Assembly (NCBI GenBank): GCA_963711035.1
Contig: CAVQCN010000005.1
Location: 62,001-126,000 of the forward strand
Direction of reading: 5' to 3'
Length of the DNA stretch: 64,000 bases
From: WHTK01 sp963711035
GTDB taxonomy: Bacteria > Chloroflexota > Dehalococcoidia > DSTF01 > WHTK01
Position 1 is the stretch's first letter. The number at the start of each line of letters is the position of its first letter. Under the pieces are notes generated by a model that was not told the origin of the DNA, did not search any database, and saw only the letters and a list, made by a program, of their open reading frames with translations. The position numbers and the translations under genes are program-made. Shown here piece after piece: positions 1 through 8,074 of the stretch.

Positions 1-24
1 TGGTGAAACTTCCCCATCTTTGCT

Positions 25-615
25 TCAGGCGTCGGCGTCCTCCTGCAGACGGTCGAGATAGGCCTGGCCTCGTTCCGAGAGCTCGTAGCCGCTCTCAAGG
101 CTAAGGGTCAGGCCGAGCGCCTTGAGACGCCGTACGCGCGTCTTGAAGGCCGGCGTGTCGAGCCTGATCTCGGGCGCTAGCAGGCGCGCCGCCACTCCCG
201 GATTGTCCTCTATAAGACGAAGCGCCATCACCGTCCAAGGCCCGGTCGGCGACGCGCGATCGAGACTACGGAGACGCGAGTCGATCTCCTCGAAGCCGAG
301 CTGTGGTTTCTCCGGCGGTTCTTCAAGATAGTGAAAGCGCACGCGATACAGAAGAGTGTCTTCAGTGGCAGTTGCACCGGTATGGCTGCAGGCGAGTTCG
401 ACGAGCGCCGCGGCGTCGGGCAGGCCGCACTCGATGGCGTCCGCGTCCATCACGTCGCCTGCACGCGCGGTCGTCACGTCATCGATATGGACGAAACCGA
501 AGCCGGTGGAGTAATCGCCGCCGGCCTTGACGTGGGCGTATTTCCAGAGCCGCCAGGTCACGGTGAGCTCGCCGCGTTGCACGCGTTCGTGGTCGGCAGC
601 AGTAAACGAGAGCAT
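25..615 (-). CDS. ASCH/PUA-like domain protein with C-terminal winged-helix-like region
   Basis: 196 aa. The first ~100 residues (a basic Thr/Trp/Arg-rich start, then a beta-rich segment ending near YRVRFHYLEE) read like the PUA-related ASCH fold, which binds nucleic acid or modified bases. Residues ~125-196 are Leu/Arg-rich and resemble a small winged helix (VRRLKALGLTL, then YELSERGQAYLDRL). The ATG at 613-615 is the first Met of the open frame. It lies divergent from the RNase P RNA gene, 57 bases away. The domain call rests on pattern memory only and the function is unknown. Confidence 0.6.
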   Translation of the reverse strand: MLSFTAADHERVQRGELTVTWRLWKYAHVKAGGDYSTGFGFVHIDDVTTARAGDVMDADAIECGLPDAAALVELACSHTGATATEDTLLYRVRFHYLEEPPEKPQLGFEEIDSRLRSLDRASPTGPWTVMALRLIEDNPGVAARLLAPEIRLDTPAFKTRVRRLKALGLTLSLESGYELSERGQAYLDRLQEDADA

Positions 616-661
616 GGCTAATTATGAGGGCCTTGCCCGCCCTATGTCGGGGTACACGCGA

Positions 662-667
662 TACAAT
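662..667 (+). promoter_or_regulatory. -10 box of rnpB
   Basis: TACAAT ends 7 nt before position 674, which matches the 5' end of the RNase P RNA predicted from its P1 stem. I see no convincing -35 at the usual distance. Confidence 0.5.
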
Positions 668-672
668 GGAAA

Positions 673-1029
673 GTCAGGAGGACGGGTGGCCGCCCCGGCA
701 TCGTCGGGGAGGAAAGTCCGAGCTCCAAACGGGCAGGGTGCTGGGTAACGCCCAGGCGCGGCGACGCGACGGAAAGTGCCACAGAAACTCAGACCGTCTC
801 TCCGTTCGCGGAGGGACAAGGGTGAAAAGGTGCGGTAAGAGCGCACCAGCGGTCGGGTGACCGGCCGGCTCGGCAAACCCCACCCGGAGCAAGACCAAAT
901 AGGAGAGCATCAGGGAGCCCGACCTGCTCTCGGGTTGGTCGCACGAGGCCGCGAGTAATCACGGTCCCAGATGGATGGCCACCGCCCCGATTCGTCGGGG
1001 TACAGAACTCGGCTTACAGTCCTGCTGGC
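673..1029 (+). ncRNA. rnpB: RNase P RNA (bacterial type A)
   Basis: This is the catalytic RNA that removes 5' leaders from pre-tRNAs. The conserved 5' core GAGGAAAGTCCGAGCTCC lies at ~710-727, the internal AAATAGGAGAGCA near 896-908, and the 3' core AGAACTCGGCTTACAG near 1004-1019. The ends come from the P1 helix: GTCAGGAGGAC at 673-683 pairs with GTCCTGCTGGC at 1019-1029 with one mismatch. The length (~357 nt) is normal for type A. Several short open frames over this interval are spurious. Confidence 0.96.
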
Positions 1030-1032
1030 TAG

Positions 1033-1056
1033 AGGCCCTTCTTCGGAAGGGCCTTT
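1033..1056 (+). terminator. Intrinsic terminator of rnpB
   Basis: The stem AGGCCCTT/AAGGGCCT closes on a CTTCG-type loop and is followed by TTTG. It sits 4 nt after the RNase P RNA and 16 nt before the end of the convergent sigma factor gene, so it may serve both. Confidence 0.8.
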
Positions 1057-1071
1057 GTGCGTCCGGGAGCC

Positions 1072-2337
1072 CTAAGGCTTCTCGCACTCCTGCGCCCGCG
1101 CGAGCAAAAGGCGCTGCTCGCGCGCGTTTCTCGTCATTGACGCGGCGCCGAGAAATGCGCTCCGCGCTTCGTCCAGGCGGCCGAGCTTCAGGAGCAAGTC
1201 GCCGCGGACCGAGGGCAGCAGATGGTAGCCCCGCAGGACCGGCTCGTCGAGAAGCTCATCGACGGCATCGAGCCCGGCCTGTGGCCCGAACGCCATGCCG
1301 ACGGCAACGGCGCGGTTGAGGGCGACGATGGGCGTCGGCTGGAGCTGGTAGAGCGCGTCGTACAAAGCGACGATGCGCTCCCAGTCGGTGTCTTTCGCTA
1401 CCCTGGCGCGCGCGTGGCAGGCCGCGATCGACGCCTGCAAGGCGTACGGACCGAGGGCGCCGCCCAGCGATTCAGCCCTGCGCAGCGCGGCGAGACCGCG
1501 GCGGATGAGCAGCTGATCCCAGCGAGCGCGGTTCTGGTCGAGAAGCAAGACGGGCTCACCGTTCGGGCCAAGGCGTGCACGAGAGCGGGAGGCCTGAATC
1601 TCCATCAACGCAACGAGGCCGTGCACCTCCGCTTCGCCGGGCATCAGCTCGGCCAGTACGCGGCCCAGTCGCAGAGCGTCCTGGCACAGCGCCGGCCGCA
1701 TCCAATCGTCACCGGCAGTTGCGGAGTAGCCCTCGTTGAAGATCAGGTAGATGACCTCCAGTACCGAAACGAGGCGTGCGCCGCGCTCGGACGCGTCCGG
1801 CAGCTCGAAGGGGACGCGCGCCTCCGAAAGCGTGCGCTTCGCCCGCACGATGCGCTGAGCCAGCGTCTGCTCTGATATCAGGAAGGCGCGGGCAATCTCC
1901 TCCGTTGTCAGGCCTCCCAGTAGCCGCAGTGTGAGAGCCACGCGCGCGTCGGTCGAAAGCACCGGGTGGCAGGAGATGAACATGAGACGCAGCAGGTCGT
2001 CGCCGACGTCGTCTTCATCGGCTATCGACTCCATTTCGAGCTGGCCGAGGTCTTGCTGCACCTCGAACTCGCGCACGAGCAGGTCCTGCTTGCGCTCACC
2101 CAGGGCGTTGCGCCGGATGCGGTCGACAGCGCGTCGCTTGGCGATTGTCATGAGCCAGGCGCCGGGATTGTCCGGGATGCCCTGCCGCGGCCACTGCTCC
2201 AGCGCCGCCACGAGCGCGTCCTGCGCCAGGTCTTCTGCAAGGCCGACGTCGCGCACCATGCGCGTCAAGGCGGCGATGAGCCGCGCCGACTCGATCCTCC
2301 AGACGGCGTCGATCGTGCGGTTGATGTCGGTAGTCAT
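1072..2337 (-). CDS. ECF42-type RNA polymerase sigma factor with long C-terminal extension
   Basis: 421 aa. Region 2 spans ~17-78 (AEDLAQDALVAALEQWP, then AWLMTIAKRRAVDRIRR). Region 4 spans ~113-170 (LRLLGGLTTEEIARAFLISE, QRIVRAKRTL). Residues ~180-421 are the helical DUF6596/TPR-like extension typical of the ECF42 group, including YLIFNEGYSA and NRAVAV. Known for the group: these sigma factors lack a classical anti-sigma factor, need the extension for activity, and are co-transcribed with DGPF proteins. Two DGPF genes lie directly upstream here. The ATG at 2335-2337 is chosen because a longer reading would run into the DGPF gene and has non-protein-like composition. Confidence 0.92.
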   Translation of the reverse strand: MTTDINRTIDAVWRIESARLIAALTRMVRDVGLAEDLAQDALVAALEQWPRQGIPDNPGAWLMTIAKRRAVDRIRRNALGERKQDLLVREFEVQQDLGQLEMESIADEDDVGDDLLRLMFISCHPVLSTDARVALTLRLLGGLTTEEIARAFLISEQTLAQRIVRAKRTLSEARVPFELPDASERGARLVSVLEVIYLIFNEGYSATAGDDWMRPALCQDALRLGRVLAELMPGEAEVHGLVALMEIQASRSRARLGPNGEPVLLLDQNRARWDQLLIRRGLAALRRAESLGGALGPYALQASIAACHARARVAKDTDWERIVALYDALYQLQPTPIVALNRAVAVGMAFGPQAGLDAVDELLDEPVLRGYHLLPSVRGDLLLKLGRLDEARSAFLGAASMTRNAREQRLLLARAQECEKP

Positions 2338-2410
2338 GGCTGCGGCTCGTAGGGTACAGCAGACCGGGACCGGCAGGATGTACCGATCCCGGTCTCGCGA
2401 TGGGCGCGTT

Positions 2411-2845
2411 CTAGCTAGTCTGCGCCCGCTTTGCCATTTCGTCGCGCCACGCCCGCTCCTGAGCTGCCTGGTCAGTCGAAAAGGCGTCCTGCGGAAGCTC
2501 GGTGAAGTCCATGATCGGCCGGATCTCGCACTCACCCTCGCCGAGGACTTTGAGGAAGCGCGTCGTCCATTCGACGGCTTCGTCGATCGTCTTCGTTTCG
2601 AAGATGGCGTACGAGGCGACCAGCTCCTTCGACTCCGTGAAGGGCCCGTCGATGACGCTGAGCTTGCCGCCCTCCATCTTGACCCGCTTGCCCGCGGAGC
2701 TCGGCTGAAGCCCGTCCGTCGCTACGAGAACCCCGGCCTGAGCGACCTCTTCCATGAACTTGCCCATGTTCTCCATGAGCTCCTGCGGGGGCATTTCACC
2801 GGCCTCGCTGGCAGCGGTCGCCTTGAGCAAACCTAGGAATCGCAT
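2411..2845 (-). CDS. DGPF/YciI-like protein, ECF42-linked (copy 1)
   Basis: 144 aa. It has the ferredoxin-like YCII fold pattern with the hallmark DGPF motif (LSVIDGPFTESKELVAS, ~residues 62-78) and an EIRPIMDF segment near the C terminus. A GAGGAG-type ribosome site precedes the ATG at 2843-2845. It is the middle gene of a three-gene minus-strand operon, 73 bases upstream of the sigma factor. DGPF proteins are the conserved partners of ECF42 sigma factors. Their biochemical role is not established, and I propose none. Confidence 0.9.
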   Translation of the reverse strand: MRFLGLLKATAASEAGEMPPQELMENMGKFMEEVAQAGVLVATDGLQPSSAGKRVKMEGGKLSVIDGPFTESKELVASYAIFETKTIDEAVEWTTRFLKVLGEGECEIRPIMDFTELPQDAFSTDQAAQERAWRDEMAKRAQTS

Positions 2846-2914
2846 CGTCTATCTCCTCATCTTCTCTTCCGAATCCGCCGGCAAGGGCGCGCCGCGTCGG
2901 AGCGCCCTTGCCGA

Positions 2915-3343
2915 CTACTGCTGCTGCTGTTCGAGCTGGGCGCGCAGGCGTGCCTCCTGCTCCTGGAGCTCCGGCGTGAACGCCTCGCCGAAGTCCTCTG
3001 CCTCGAAGATCGGCCGGATCTCCAGCTGGCCTTCTGCCCCTGTCGGGTTCGGGCAGCGCTTCGCCAGATCGATCGCCTGCTCCAGCGAATCGACCTGCCA
3101 GATCCAGAAGCCGGCGATGAGCTCTTTGGTCTCGGCAAAGGGGCCGTCCACCACACGGCGCTCGTCACCGCTGAAGTGGACGCGGGCGCCCTTCGAGCTG
3201 GGCTGCAGGCCCTCACCCGAGAGCATGATCCCGGCCTTCACGAGCTCTTCGTTGTAGTTGCCCATGTCCCGCAGGAGCTCTTCGCTGGGCATGATGCCCT
3301 TCTCGGAATCAGAGTTTGCCTTGACTACCACCATTACGCGCAT
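2915..3343 (-). CDS. DGPF/YciI-like protein, ECF42-linked (copy 2)
   Basis: 142 aa from the ATG at 3341-3343 (MRVMVVVKANSDSEKG). An upstream TTG would add twelve basic residues unlike the family and is rejected. The DGPF motif is RRVVDGPFAETKELIAG. The chain ends in a Glu/Gln-rich helix (QLEQQQQ). It is the first gene of the ECF42 operon. The ECF42-like promoter lies 80 bases upstream. It differs clearly in sequence from copy 1, so the pair is an old duplication or two recruited paralogues. Confidence 0.9.
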   Translation of the reverse strand: MRVMVVVKANSDSEKGIMPSEELLRDMGNYNEELVKAGIMLSGEGLQPSSKGARVHFSGDERRVVDGPFAETKELIAGFWIWQVDSLEQAIDLAKRCPNPTGAEGQLEIRPIFEAEDFGEAFTPELQEQEARLRAQLEQQQQ

Positions 3344-3422
3344 GTTATGTCTCCTTCTCGTACTTCTTGCCGTCCGCAAGGCTCGGGGCCGGTGAGCCAG
3401 CCTTCCTCGCCTTCACTACTGC

Positions 3423-3449
3423 GTCGAACGACGAACGGCCAGATCGACA
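3423..3449 (-). promoter_or_regulatory. ECF42-type promoter of the DGPF-sigma operon
   Basis: On the minus strand TGTCGA (3449-3444) is followed after exactly 17 bases by CGAC (3426-3423). This matches the target published for Streptomyces ECF42 factors as I recall it: TGTCGA at -35 and CG(A/T)C at -10. It lies upstream of the first operon gene, so positive autoregulation is the natural inference. Confidence 0.75.
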
Positions 3450-3496
3450 TCGACGGCCAGAAATTTTCGAAGAATTCTCCCGATAGCTTGGCACAG

Positions 3497-3530
3497 CAAA
3501 GAGGGGCAGTTCGCGAACTGCCCCTCTTTG
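3497..3530 (-). terminator. Perfect 34-base palindrome, terminator of the TusA/DsrE genes
   Basis: The sequence from 3497 to 3530 is a perfect inverted repeat centred on TTCGCGAA, with arms CAAAGAGGGGCAG. It begins 28 bases beyond the stop of the minus-strand DsrE gene and precedes the ECF42 promoter. The T tract is short on both strands. Confidence 0.7.
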
Positions 3531-3557
3531 CTTTCGAGGTTTCGAGAAGCTTTACCG

Positions 3558-4166
3558 TTAGACGAAGACGGTGACGTCCGCCCCCGCGGCGTAGTCAAGG
3601 AACGCCGCCGCGCCGCCGCACTCGATGCCGTCCATGATGTCAGCCTCGTCCACCTTCATCACGCCCATCGTCGTCGAGCAGGCGATCATTTCGACGCCGC
3701 TCTGACGGCAGATGTCCATCATCTCAGCCACGGGCGGCATATGCGCCGCTTTCATCCAGCTCTTCATCATCCAGGTAGCCATCGCCGTCATGCCGGGGAT
3801 GGCACCGATCAGGTTCGGCACCGGCACGGGCATCGCCGGGTTACCGACGGGCGGCACCTGCAGGTGCTTGTTGCGCTTCTTGTTGATCACGTCGAGGCCG
3901 TAGAACGTGAAGAAGATGCTCGCTTCCCAGCCCAGCGCAGCCGCGGCAGAGGCAAGGATCAACGGCGGGTACGCCATGTCGAGCGTGCCCTTGGAGGCCA
4001 CGATGGCCAGGCGGCGCTTGCGCTTCTCGGGGCGGGCCTGCATCTTGGCCTGATTCTGCTGCTCGACCTGCGACGCGAGCAGGTCGGCGAAGCGGGCAGC
4101 CACCGCCTCTTCGATTTTCGCTTCGATTTCGGGCGAGAGCTGCACACCCGACGTTTCGGCAGTCAT
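3558..4166 (-). CDS. DsrE2-like sulfur-relay protein
   Basis: 202 aa from the ATG at 4164-4166. After a charged N-terminal helix (~10-52) the DsrE/DsrF-like core begins with RRLAIVASKGTLDMAYPPLI. The conserved Cys region reads MDICRQSGVEMIACSTTMG (C153, C163), and a further Cys is at 183. DsrE2 proteins are membrane-associated partners of TusA in sulfur transfer. The start overlaps the tusA stop as TGATG, so the two are probably translationally coupled. Longer upstream readings run through tusA and are artefacts. Confidence 0.85.
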   Translation of the reverse strand: MTAETSGVQLSPEIEAKIEEAVAARFADLLASQVEQQNQAKMQARPEKRKRRLAIVASKGTLDMAYPPLILASAAAALGWEASIFFTFYGLDVINKKRNKHLQVPPVGNPAMPVPVPNLIGAIPGMTAMATWMMKSWMKAAHMPPVAEMMDICRQSGVEMIACSTTMGVMKVDEADIMDGIECGGAAAFLDYAAGADVTVFV

Positions 4167-4411
4167 CAGTCGGCGCCCTTGCGGAAGTAGAACTCGAACA
4201 CGCCGTCGCCCTTCACGGTTTCCAACAGCTCGTTCCCGGTGTTGCGGGCGAACGCGGGCATGTCGTGCACGCTGGCTGGGTCGGTGGCGACCAGGTGGAT
4301 GATCTGACCGGGCTGTGCTTTGTCCATCTGCTCGCGCAAGCGGATGATCGGCATCGGGCACAGGACGCCACGGCAGTCGACCTCGTGGTCCGCGTGAGGA
4401 AGGGTGGTCAT
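4166..4411 (-). CDS. tusA: TusA-family sulfur carrier protein
   Basis: 81 aa from the ATG at 4409-4411, preceded by CAGGAGGCGAG. The signature CRGVLCPMPIIRLRE contains the CPxP motif with sulfur-carrying Cys18. The rest (GDGVFEFYFRKG) fits the two-layer TusA fold. TusA carries persulfide sulfur to tRNA thiolation, molybdenum cofactor or sulfur oxidation pathways. With DsrE2 next door and no rhodanese in view, the destination here is unknown. Confidence 0.92.
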   Translation of the reverse strand: MTTLPHADHEVDCRGVLCPMPIIRLREQMDKAQPGQIIHLVATDPASVHDMPAFARNTGNELLETVKGDGVFEFYFRKGAD

Positions 4412-4491
4412 GGTTCTCGCCTCCTGCTGAAGTGTCCCGCCAGCATAGCAGCCGGGTCTCATGGAGGCGAGCCGAAGCGTTGAAGCCTGAG

Positions 4492-5205
4492 TTAGCGGAC
4501 GATGACGATCGTGCCGTAGCGGCCTACGACGTGCTGCCAGGCCCAGCCGTCCGCCGGGTCGTACCAGAAGATGTCGACCCAGGTGTTCGACAGCAGGCCG
4601 CGGTCGGCGCAGCTGTAGATGCGGCCGGTGGGGTCGCCCTGGATCTTGAACTGCGTGCCGAGTGGCAGGTTCCAGCTGCAGGCGGCGGCGCCCTGGTAGA
4701 CCCGGTGTCCGTCATACATCGTGCCGCAGAAGCCCTGGTCCAGGCAGTCGTAGAAGGTGATGTTCACGCCGCTCACCTGTCCTGCCGTGATGTGCTGACC
4801 GACGTAGGTGCCATCCTCGGCGCTCCCTGACTGCACCGGCGCGGCCGGCGGCGGTGCGGCCGCTGGAGCCGGCGGCGCGGCGGGCGGCTCCTGGTAGCGC
4901 AGAGCGAAGATCGTCGCCTCTTCCGCCTGCTCCTGCGCCAGGTAGCTCACCTGGCTGGCCGAGCTCCTGATCGCCTGCATCTGCGAGGCCTCAGCCGTCG
5001 CCGGGCTCGAGGGCGAAGCGGAGAGTGTCAGAAGCAACACTGTGACGATGGCGCCTACGGCAATGGCAACGGAGGCGTACACGCCGAGAGCACCGATCAG
5101 GGCAACTCGCCGGATCGCGGGACGCCAATTTGGAAGGCGGAGGTTGGGCAGACGGCGGGGCCACGTGAGCGCGCCTAGCCGTTCGTTCAGTCGTAATGTG
5201 GTCAT
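4492..5205 (-). CDS. Membrane-anchored 3D/double-psi beta-barrel protein
   Basis: 237 aa. A basic N terminus (~1-33) leads into one membrane segment (~34-62). A Gln/Ala region and a Pro/Ala linker (~103-125) follow, then a C-terminal domain with paired Cys (FYDCLDQGFCG), AACSWNLPLGTQFKI and YSCADRG...WVDIFW. The latter is the 3D/RlpA-like six-strand barrel pattern, whose Asp residues bind glycan in lytic enzymes. It probably acts outside the membrane at the envelope. It is divergent from the MurE-like gene. Confidence 0.7.
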   Translation of the reverse strand: MTTLRLNERLGALTWPRRLPNLRLPNWRPAIRRVALIGALGVYASVAIAVGAIVTVLLLTLSASPSSPATAEASQMQAIRSSASQVSYLAQEQAEEATIFALRYQEPPAAPPAPAAAPPPAAPVQSGSAEDGTYVGQHITAGQVSGVNITFYDCLDQGFCGTMYDGHRVYQGAAACSWNLPLGTQFKIQGDPTGRIYSCADRGLLSNTWVDIFWYDPADGWAWQHVVGRYGTIVIVR

Positions 5206-5341
5206 AAGGAAGGGCCAGCCCGAGCGCTGACCCTCAGTGACGTTATCGGCGAGCCCCTATGCCGGAGAATTAGGGAACACCCTGATGTTTCCCCGCCACG
5301 GACGCGCTGGCGCCGTGCCGCAGACGCCGTAAGATCGGTTC

Positions 5342-6847
5342 ATGGAATGGTGGCAGGCCGTTAATGGAGCCCGAAGCGTGGGCGTCATCCCCGGCGTGGC
5401 CGGCCTGACGCTGGACTCGCGTCTCGCCGGCCCCGGCATCGCTTTCGCTGCCCTGCCCGGCCGCAACACGGATGGCCACGCCTATCTCGAGGCCGCGATC
5501 CGGGCCGGCGCCGCCTGCGTCGTCGTGCAGGAAGACCGCAGCGACATCTGGTCGCCGCTGGCATCGCGCACACCGATCGTCGTCGTACCCGACACGCGCG
5601 CGGCGGCCGGCCAGCTAGCCGCAGCCGCGTACAAGTACCCGGCGCGCGACCTGCGCCTGATCGGCGTCACGGGAACGGATGGCAAGACGACGACGACGCA
5701 CCTTACTGCCCACGTCCTCGACGTGTGCGGCCTCGCGTCGGGCTACCTCACCAGCGTCGGCTTTGAGACGGGCAGCGGCTTCGAGCCCAACGCCACGCAC
5801 ATGACGACACTGGAAGCGCCGCCCATTCAGGCCCACCTCGCCGCCGCACGCGACGCCGGACGTCGCAGCATGGTTATCGAAGCCTCGTCAGAGGGGCTCG
5901 CGCAGCACCGGCTCGACGGCTGTGAGTTCGATGTCGCCGTCTTCACCAACCTGTCGCGCGATCACCTCGACTTCCACGGCACGATGGAGAACTACCTCAC
6001 CGCCAAGGGCCTGCTCTTCGTCCAGACCGACCGCACCGAGGGCAAACCATACGCCAAAGCGGCCGTGATCAACGGCGACGACGCGGCGTCCACCTACCTG
6101 CTGGAGCTGACCTCCCTGCCGGCGACCACCTACGGTCTCGGCGACGAAAACGACCTGCAGGCTATCGACGTCGTACCGGCCGGTTTCGGCCTGCATTTCC
6201 GCGCTCGCGCGCACGGCAACACCTACAACGCGCAGGTGCCGCTGCTGGGCCGCTTCAACGTCTATAACAGTCTCGCGGCCGCCGTCGTGGCGAGCAGCCA
6301 GGGAGTGAGCCTCGCCGACGCCTTCGCGGCGCTCTCGTCCTTCCCCGGCATCCCGGGACGCATGGAGCGCATCGATCGCGGCCAACCGTTCAGCGTCTTC
6401 GTCGACATCGCGTCGACTCCTGTGGCGCTCGAGAACACGCTGTCGGCGCTGCGGCCCGGCACCACAGGCAAGTTGTGGGTCGTCTTCGGCGCCGCAGGAG
6501 GCCGCGACCCGGCGCGACGGGACGGCATGGGGCGCGTCGCCGGACGCCTCGCGGACCGTTCCGTCCTGACCAGCGAGGACCCGCGCGACGAGGACCCCGA
6601 CGCCATCATCGAAACGATCGCTGCCGGCCTGCGCGAGACGGGGCACAGGGAAGACGTCGATTTCGTGCGGCAGCCAGACCGCCGCGAGGCAATCCGCTAC
6701 GCCTTCGAGCACGCCGAGCCGGGAGACACCGTGCTACTGGCCGGAAAATCGACCGAGACGACGATGGTCGTGCGGGGCGAAAGCATTCCCTGGGACGAAC
6801 GCGCTCTTGCAGCGGACCTGCTCGAAGGCAGCGACTGGGCTCAGTAA
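5342..6847 (+). CDS. MurE-like Mur ligase with altered C-terminal motifs
   Basis: 501 aa, normal MurE length. ATP loop GVTGTDGKTTT (108-118), EASSEGLAQHR (180-190), NLSRDHLDFHGTMENY (203-218), and a Lys (K222) at the carbamylated position are all present. The near-invariant YAHTPD motif is replaced by IASTPV (356-361), and the substrate motif DNPR reads EDPR (412-415). MurE adds the third peptide residue (often meso-diaminopimelate) to UDP-MurNAc-dipeptide. The changed motif leaves the true substrate open. A TAAGAT box six bases before the ATG suggests a leaderless transcript. No other mur gene is nearby. Confidence 0.8.
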   Translation: MEWWQAVNGARSVGVIPGVAGLTLDSRLAGPGIAFAALPGRNTDGHAYLEAAIRAGAACVVVQEDRSDIWSPLASRTPIVVVPDTRAAAGQLAAAAYKYPARDLRLIGVTGTDGKTTTTHLTAHVLDVCGLASGYLTSVGFETGSGFEPNATHMTTLEAPPIQAHLAAARDAGRRSMVIEASSEGLAQHRLDGCEFDVAVFTNLSRDHLDFHGTMENYLTAKGLLFVQTDRTEGKPYAKAAVINGDDAASTYLLELTSLPATTYGLGDENDLQAIDVVPAGFGLHFRARAHGNTYNAQVPLLGRFNVYNSLAAAVVASSQGVSLADAFAALSSFPGIPGRMERIDRGQPFSVFVDIASTPVALENTLSALRPGTTGKLWVVFGAAGGRDPARRDGMGRVAGRLADRSVLTSEDPRDEDPDAIIETIAAGLRETGHREDVDFVRQPDRREAIRYAFEHAEPGDTVLLAGKSTETTMVVRGESIPWDERALAADLLEGSDWAQ

Positions 6848-7245
6848 CCGCCCGTCAGGTCGCGGGCGATGCTGTCCGGCTTCACGAAGATGCCCACCGC
6901 GATGTTCATGAGGCTGATGATGATGGCGCCGAAAAGCGCGGCGCCGAAGCCGTGCACGTGGAAGTGAATGCCGCTGAACCAGCTCGCCACCCATGACGTG
7001 AGGCCGAGCAGGATGGCGTTCACCATGATCAAGAACAGCCCCAGCGTCAGAATCGTCAGCGGCAACGTCAGGATCGTGAGGACGGGCCGCACGTAGAGGT
7101 TGAGCAGGCCCAGGATGGCGGCGACGATGAGGGCGCTCTTCCATCCTTCCAGATAGAGACCGCCGACAATCTTGGCCGCCACCCACACGGCGAAGGCCAG
7201 GATGAGCCAGCGAATCACCAGGCTGAGGGCGCGTGTGTTCGACAT
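6841..7245 (-). CDS. Phage holin family IV / YvlD-like membrane protein
   Basis: 134 aa with four hydrophobic helices. The pattern VAAILGLLNLYVRPVLTILTLPLTILTLG and a polar turn with FSGIHFHVHGF are typical of the YvlD (DUF360) group of small integral membrane proteins. The family name does not imply lysis, and the function is unknown. Its 3' end overlaps the convergent MurE-like gene by 7 bases. Confidence 0.85.
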   Translation of the reverse strand: MSNTRALSLVIRWLILAFAVWVAAKIVGGLYLEGWKSALIVAAILGLLNLYVRPVLTILTLPLTILTLGLFLIMVNAILLGLTSWVASWFSGIHFHVHGFGAALFGAIIISLMNIAVGIFVKPDSIARDLTGGY

Positions 7246-7322
7246 CGTGGCTCCATCTTAGCGGACGCCTGTTCGGCAGCCGGGCGACTTCAGATACGCG
7301 CATCCCTGCCGACTACCTGATC

Positions 7323-7997
7323 ATGGTCACGCAGCCGGCTCCGGCGGCATCCCAAGCTGCACCTCGCGACGTCGACGTCACACGCAAGACGCAAGCTGTT
7401 GTCGATTACCACCACGACCCGGCGCGGCCGGGCCGCCCCCTCTACCCGCTGCTCGGCGGCGGCGCCGTCGCGGCGCTGGCCATCGCGCTCGCCGTCGTGA
7501 TGGCCTACCGCACGTGGTCCCTGCACGACATCGAGGAGGCGCAGGCGTACTGGGGGCTGAGCTTCCTCTTCTGCTTCTACGTGCTCGGCATCTTCCTGTT
7601 CAGCATGGGGTACGAGCTGTACGACACCGCGCGCGCCGTCAGGCTGACGCTGATCGTCTCTGTCGTTTCGTTCCTGGCCGTCGTTCTGTTGATAGCGGTG
7701 GCCGTGGCGCTGACCAAGATCCGTGGCACCACTCACGCCATCAACAGCCTCGCCCGCGCCGCCGACTCCGATCACGGCAACGCCGTGCTCAACAGCGTCA
7801 TCAGCCTCACCGGCGGCGATGAGAACGACGAGGCGAAGGACGAGCGCGAGACGTGGTTTGGCATACCGATGCCGCCGCCCCCGCCCGTCGATCCGGTTGA
7901 CTTCCTCATCACGTGCCCAAGCTGCCACCGCAAGTTCACGCCGGCGCCGCCCAAGGCGATCTGTCCCTGGTGCAACGCGCCAGCGCTTTCCGCCTGA
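7323..7997 (+). CDS. Three-helix membrane protein with C-terminal zinc ribbon
   Basis: 224 aa from the ATG at 7323. Upstream in-frame Met codons run across the divergent gene's promoter. Membrane segments lie near residues 46-66, 86-105 and 114-140, followed by a charged loop and a proline run. The C terminus carries CPSCHRKFTPAPPKAICPWC, a CxxC...CxxC zinc ribbon on the cytoplasmic or distal side. I do not recognise a family. Confidence 0.75.
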   Translation: MVTQPAPAASQAAPRDVDVTRKTQAVVDYHHDPARPGRPLYPLLGGGAVAALAIALAVVMAYRTWSLHDIEEAQAYWGLSFLFCFYVLGIFLFSMGYELYDTARAVRLTLIVSVVSFLAVVLLIAVAVALTKIRGTTHAINSLARAADSDHGNAVLNSVISLTGGDENDEAKDERETWFGIPMPPPPPVDPVDFLITCPSCHRKFTPAPPKAICPWCNAPALSA

Positions 7998-8074
7998 GCC
8001 CTGCCTTCCGGCTCCACGCTGCGCTACCCTAGCGTCGGAGGCGTCGCGCCTCCCGAATCGGTAAGCTAGGGGCG

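Noticed and set aside
673..1029. Several open frames over the RNase P RNA
   Set aside because: They follow from the GC-rich RNA gene and have no coding character; the RNA motifs and P1 pairing are decisive.
2338..2535. 66-residue N-terminal extension of the sigma factor
   Set aside because: It overlaps the DGPF gene and is basic, low-quality sequence; the ATG at 2337 gives the normal family start.
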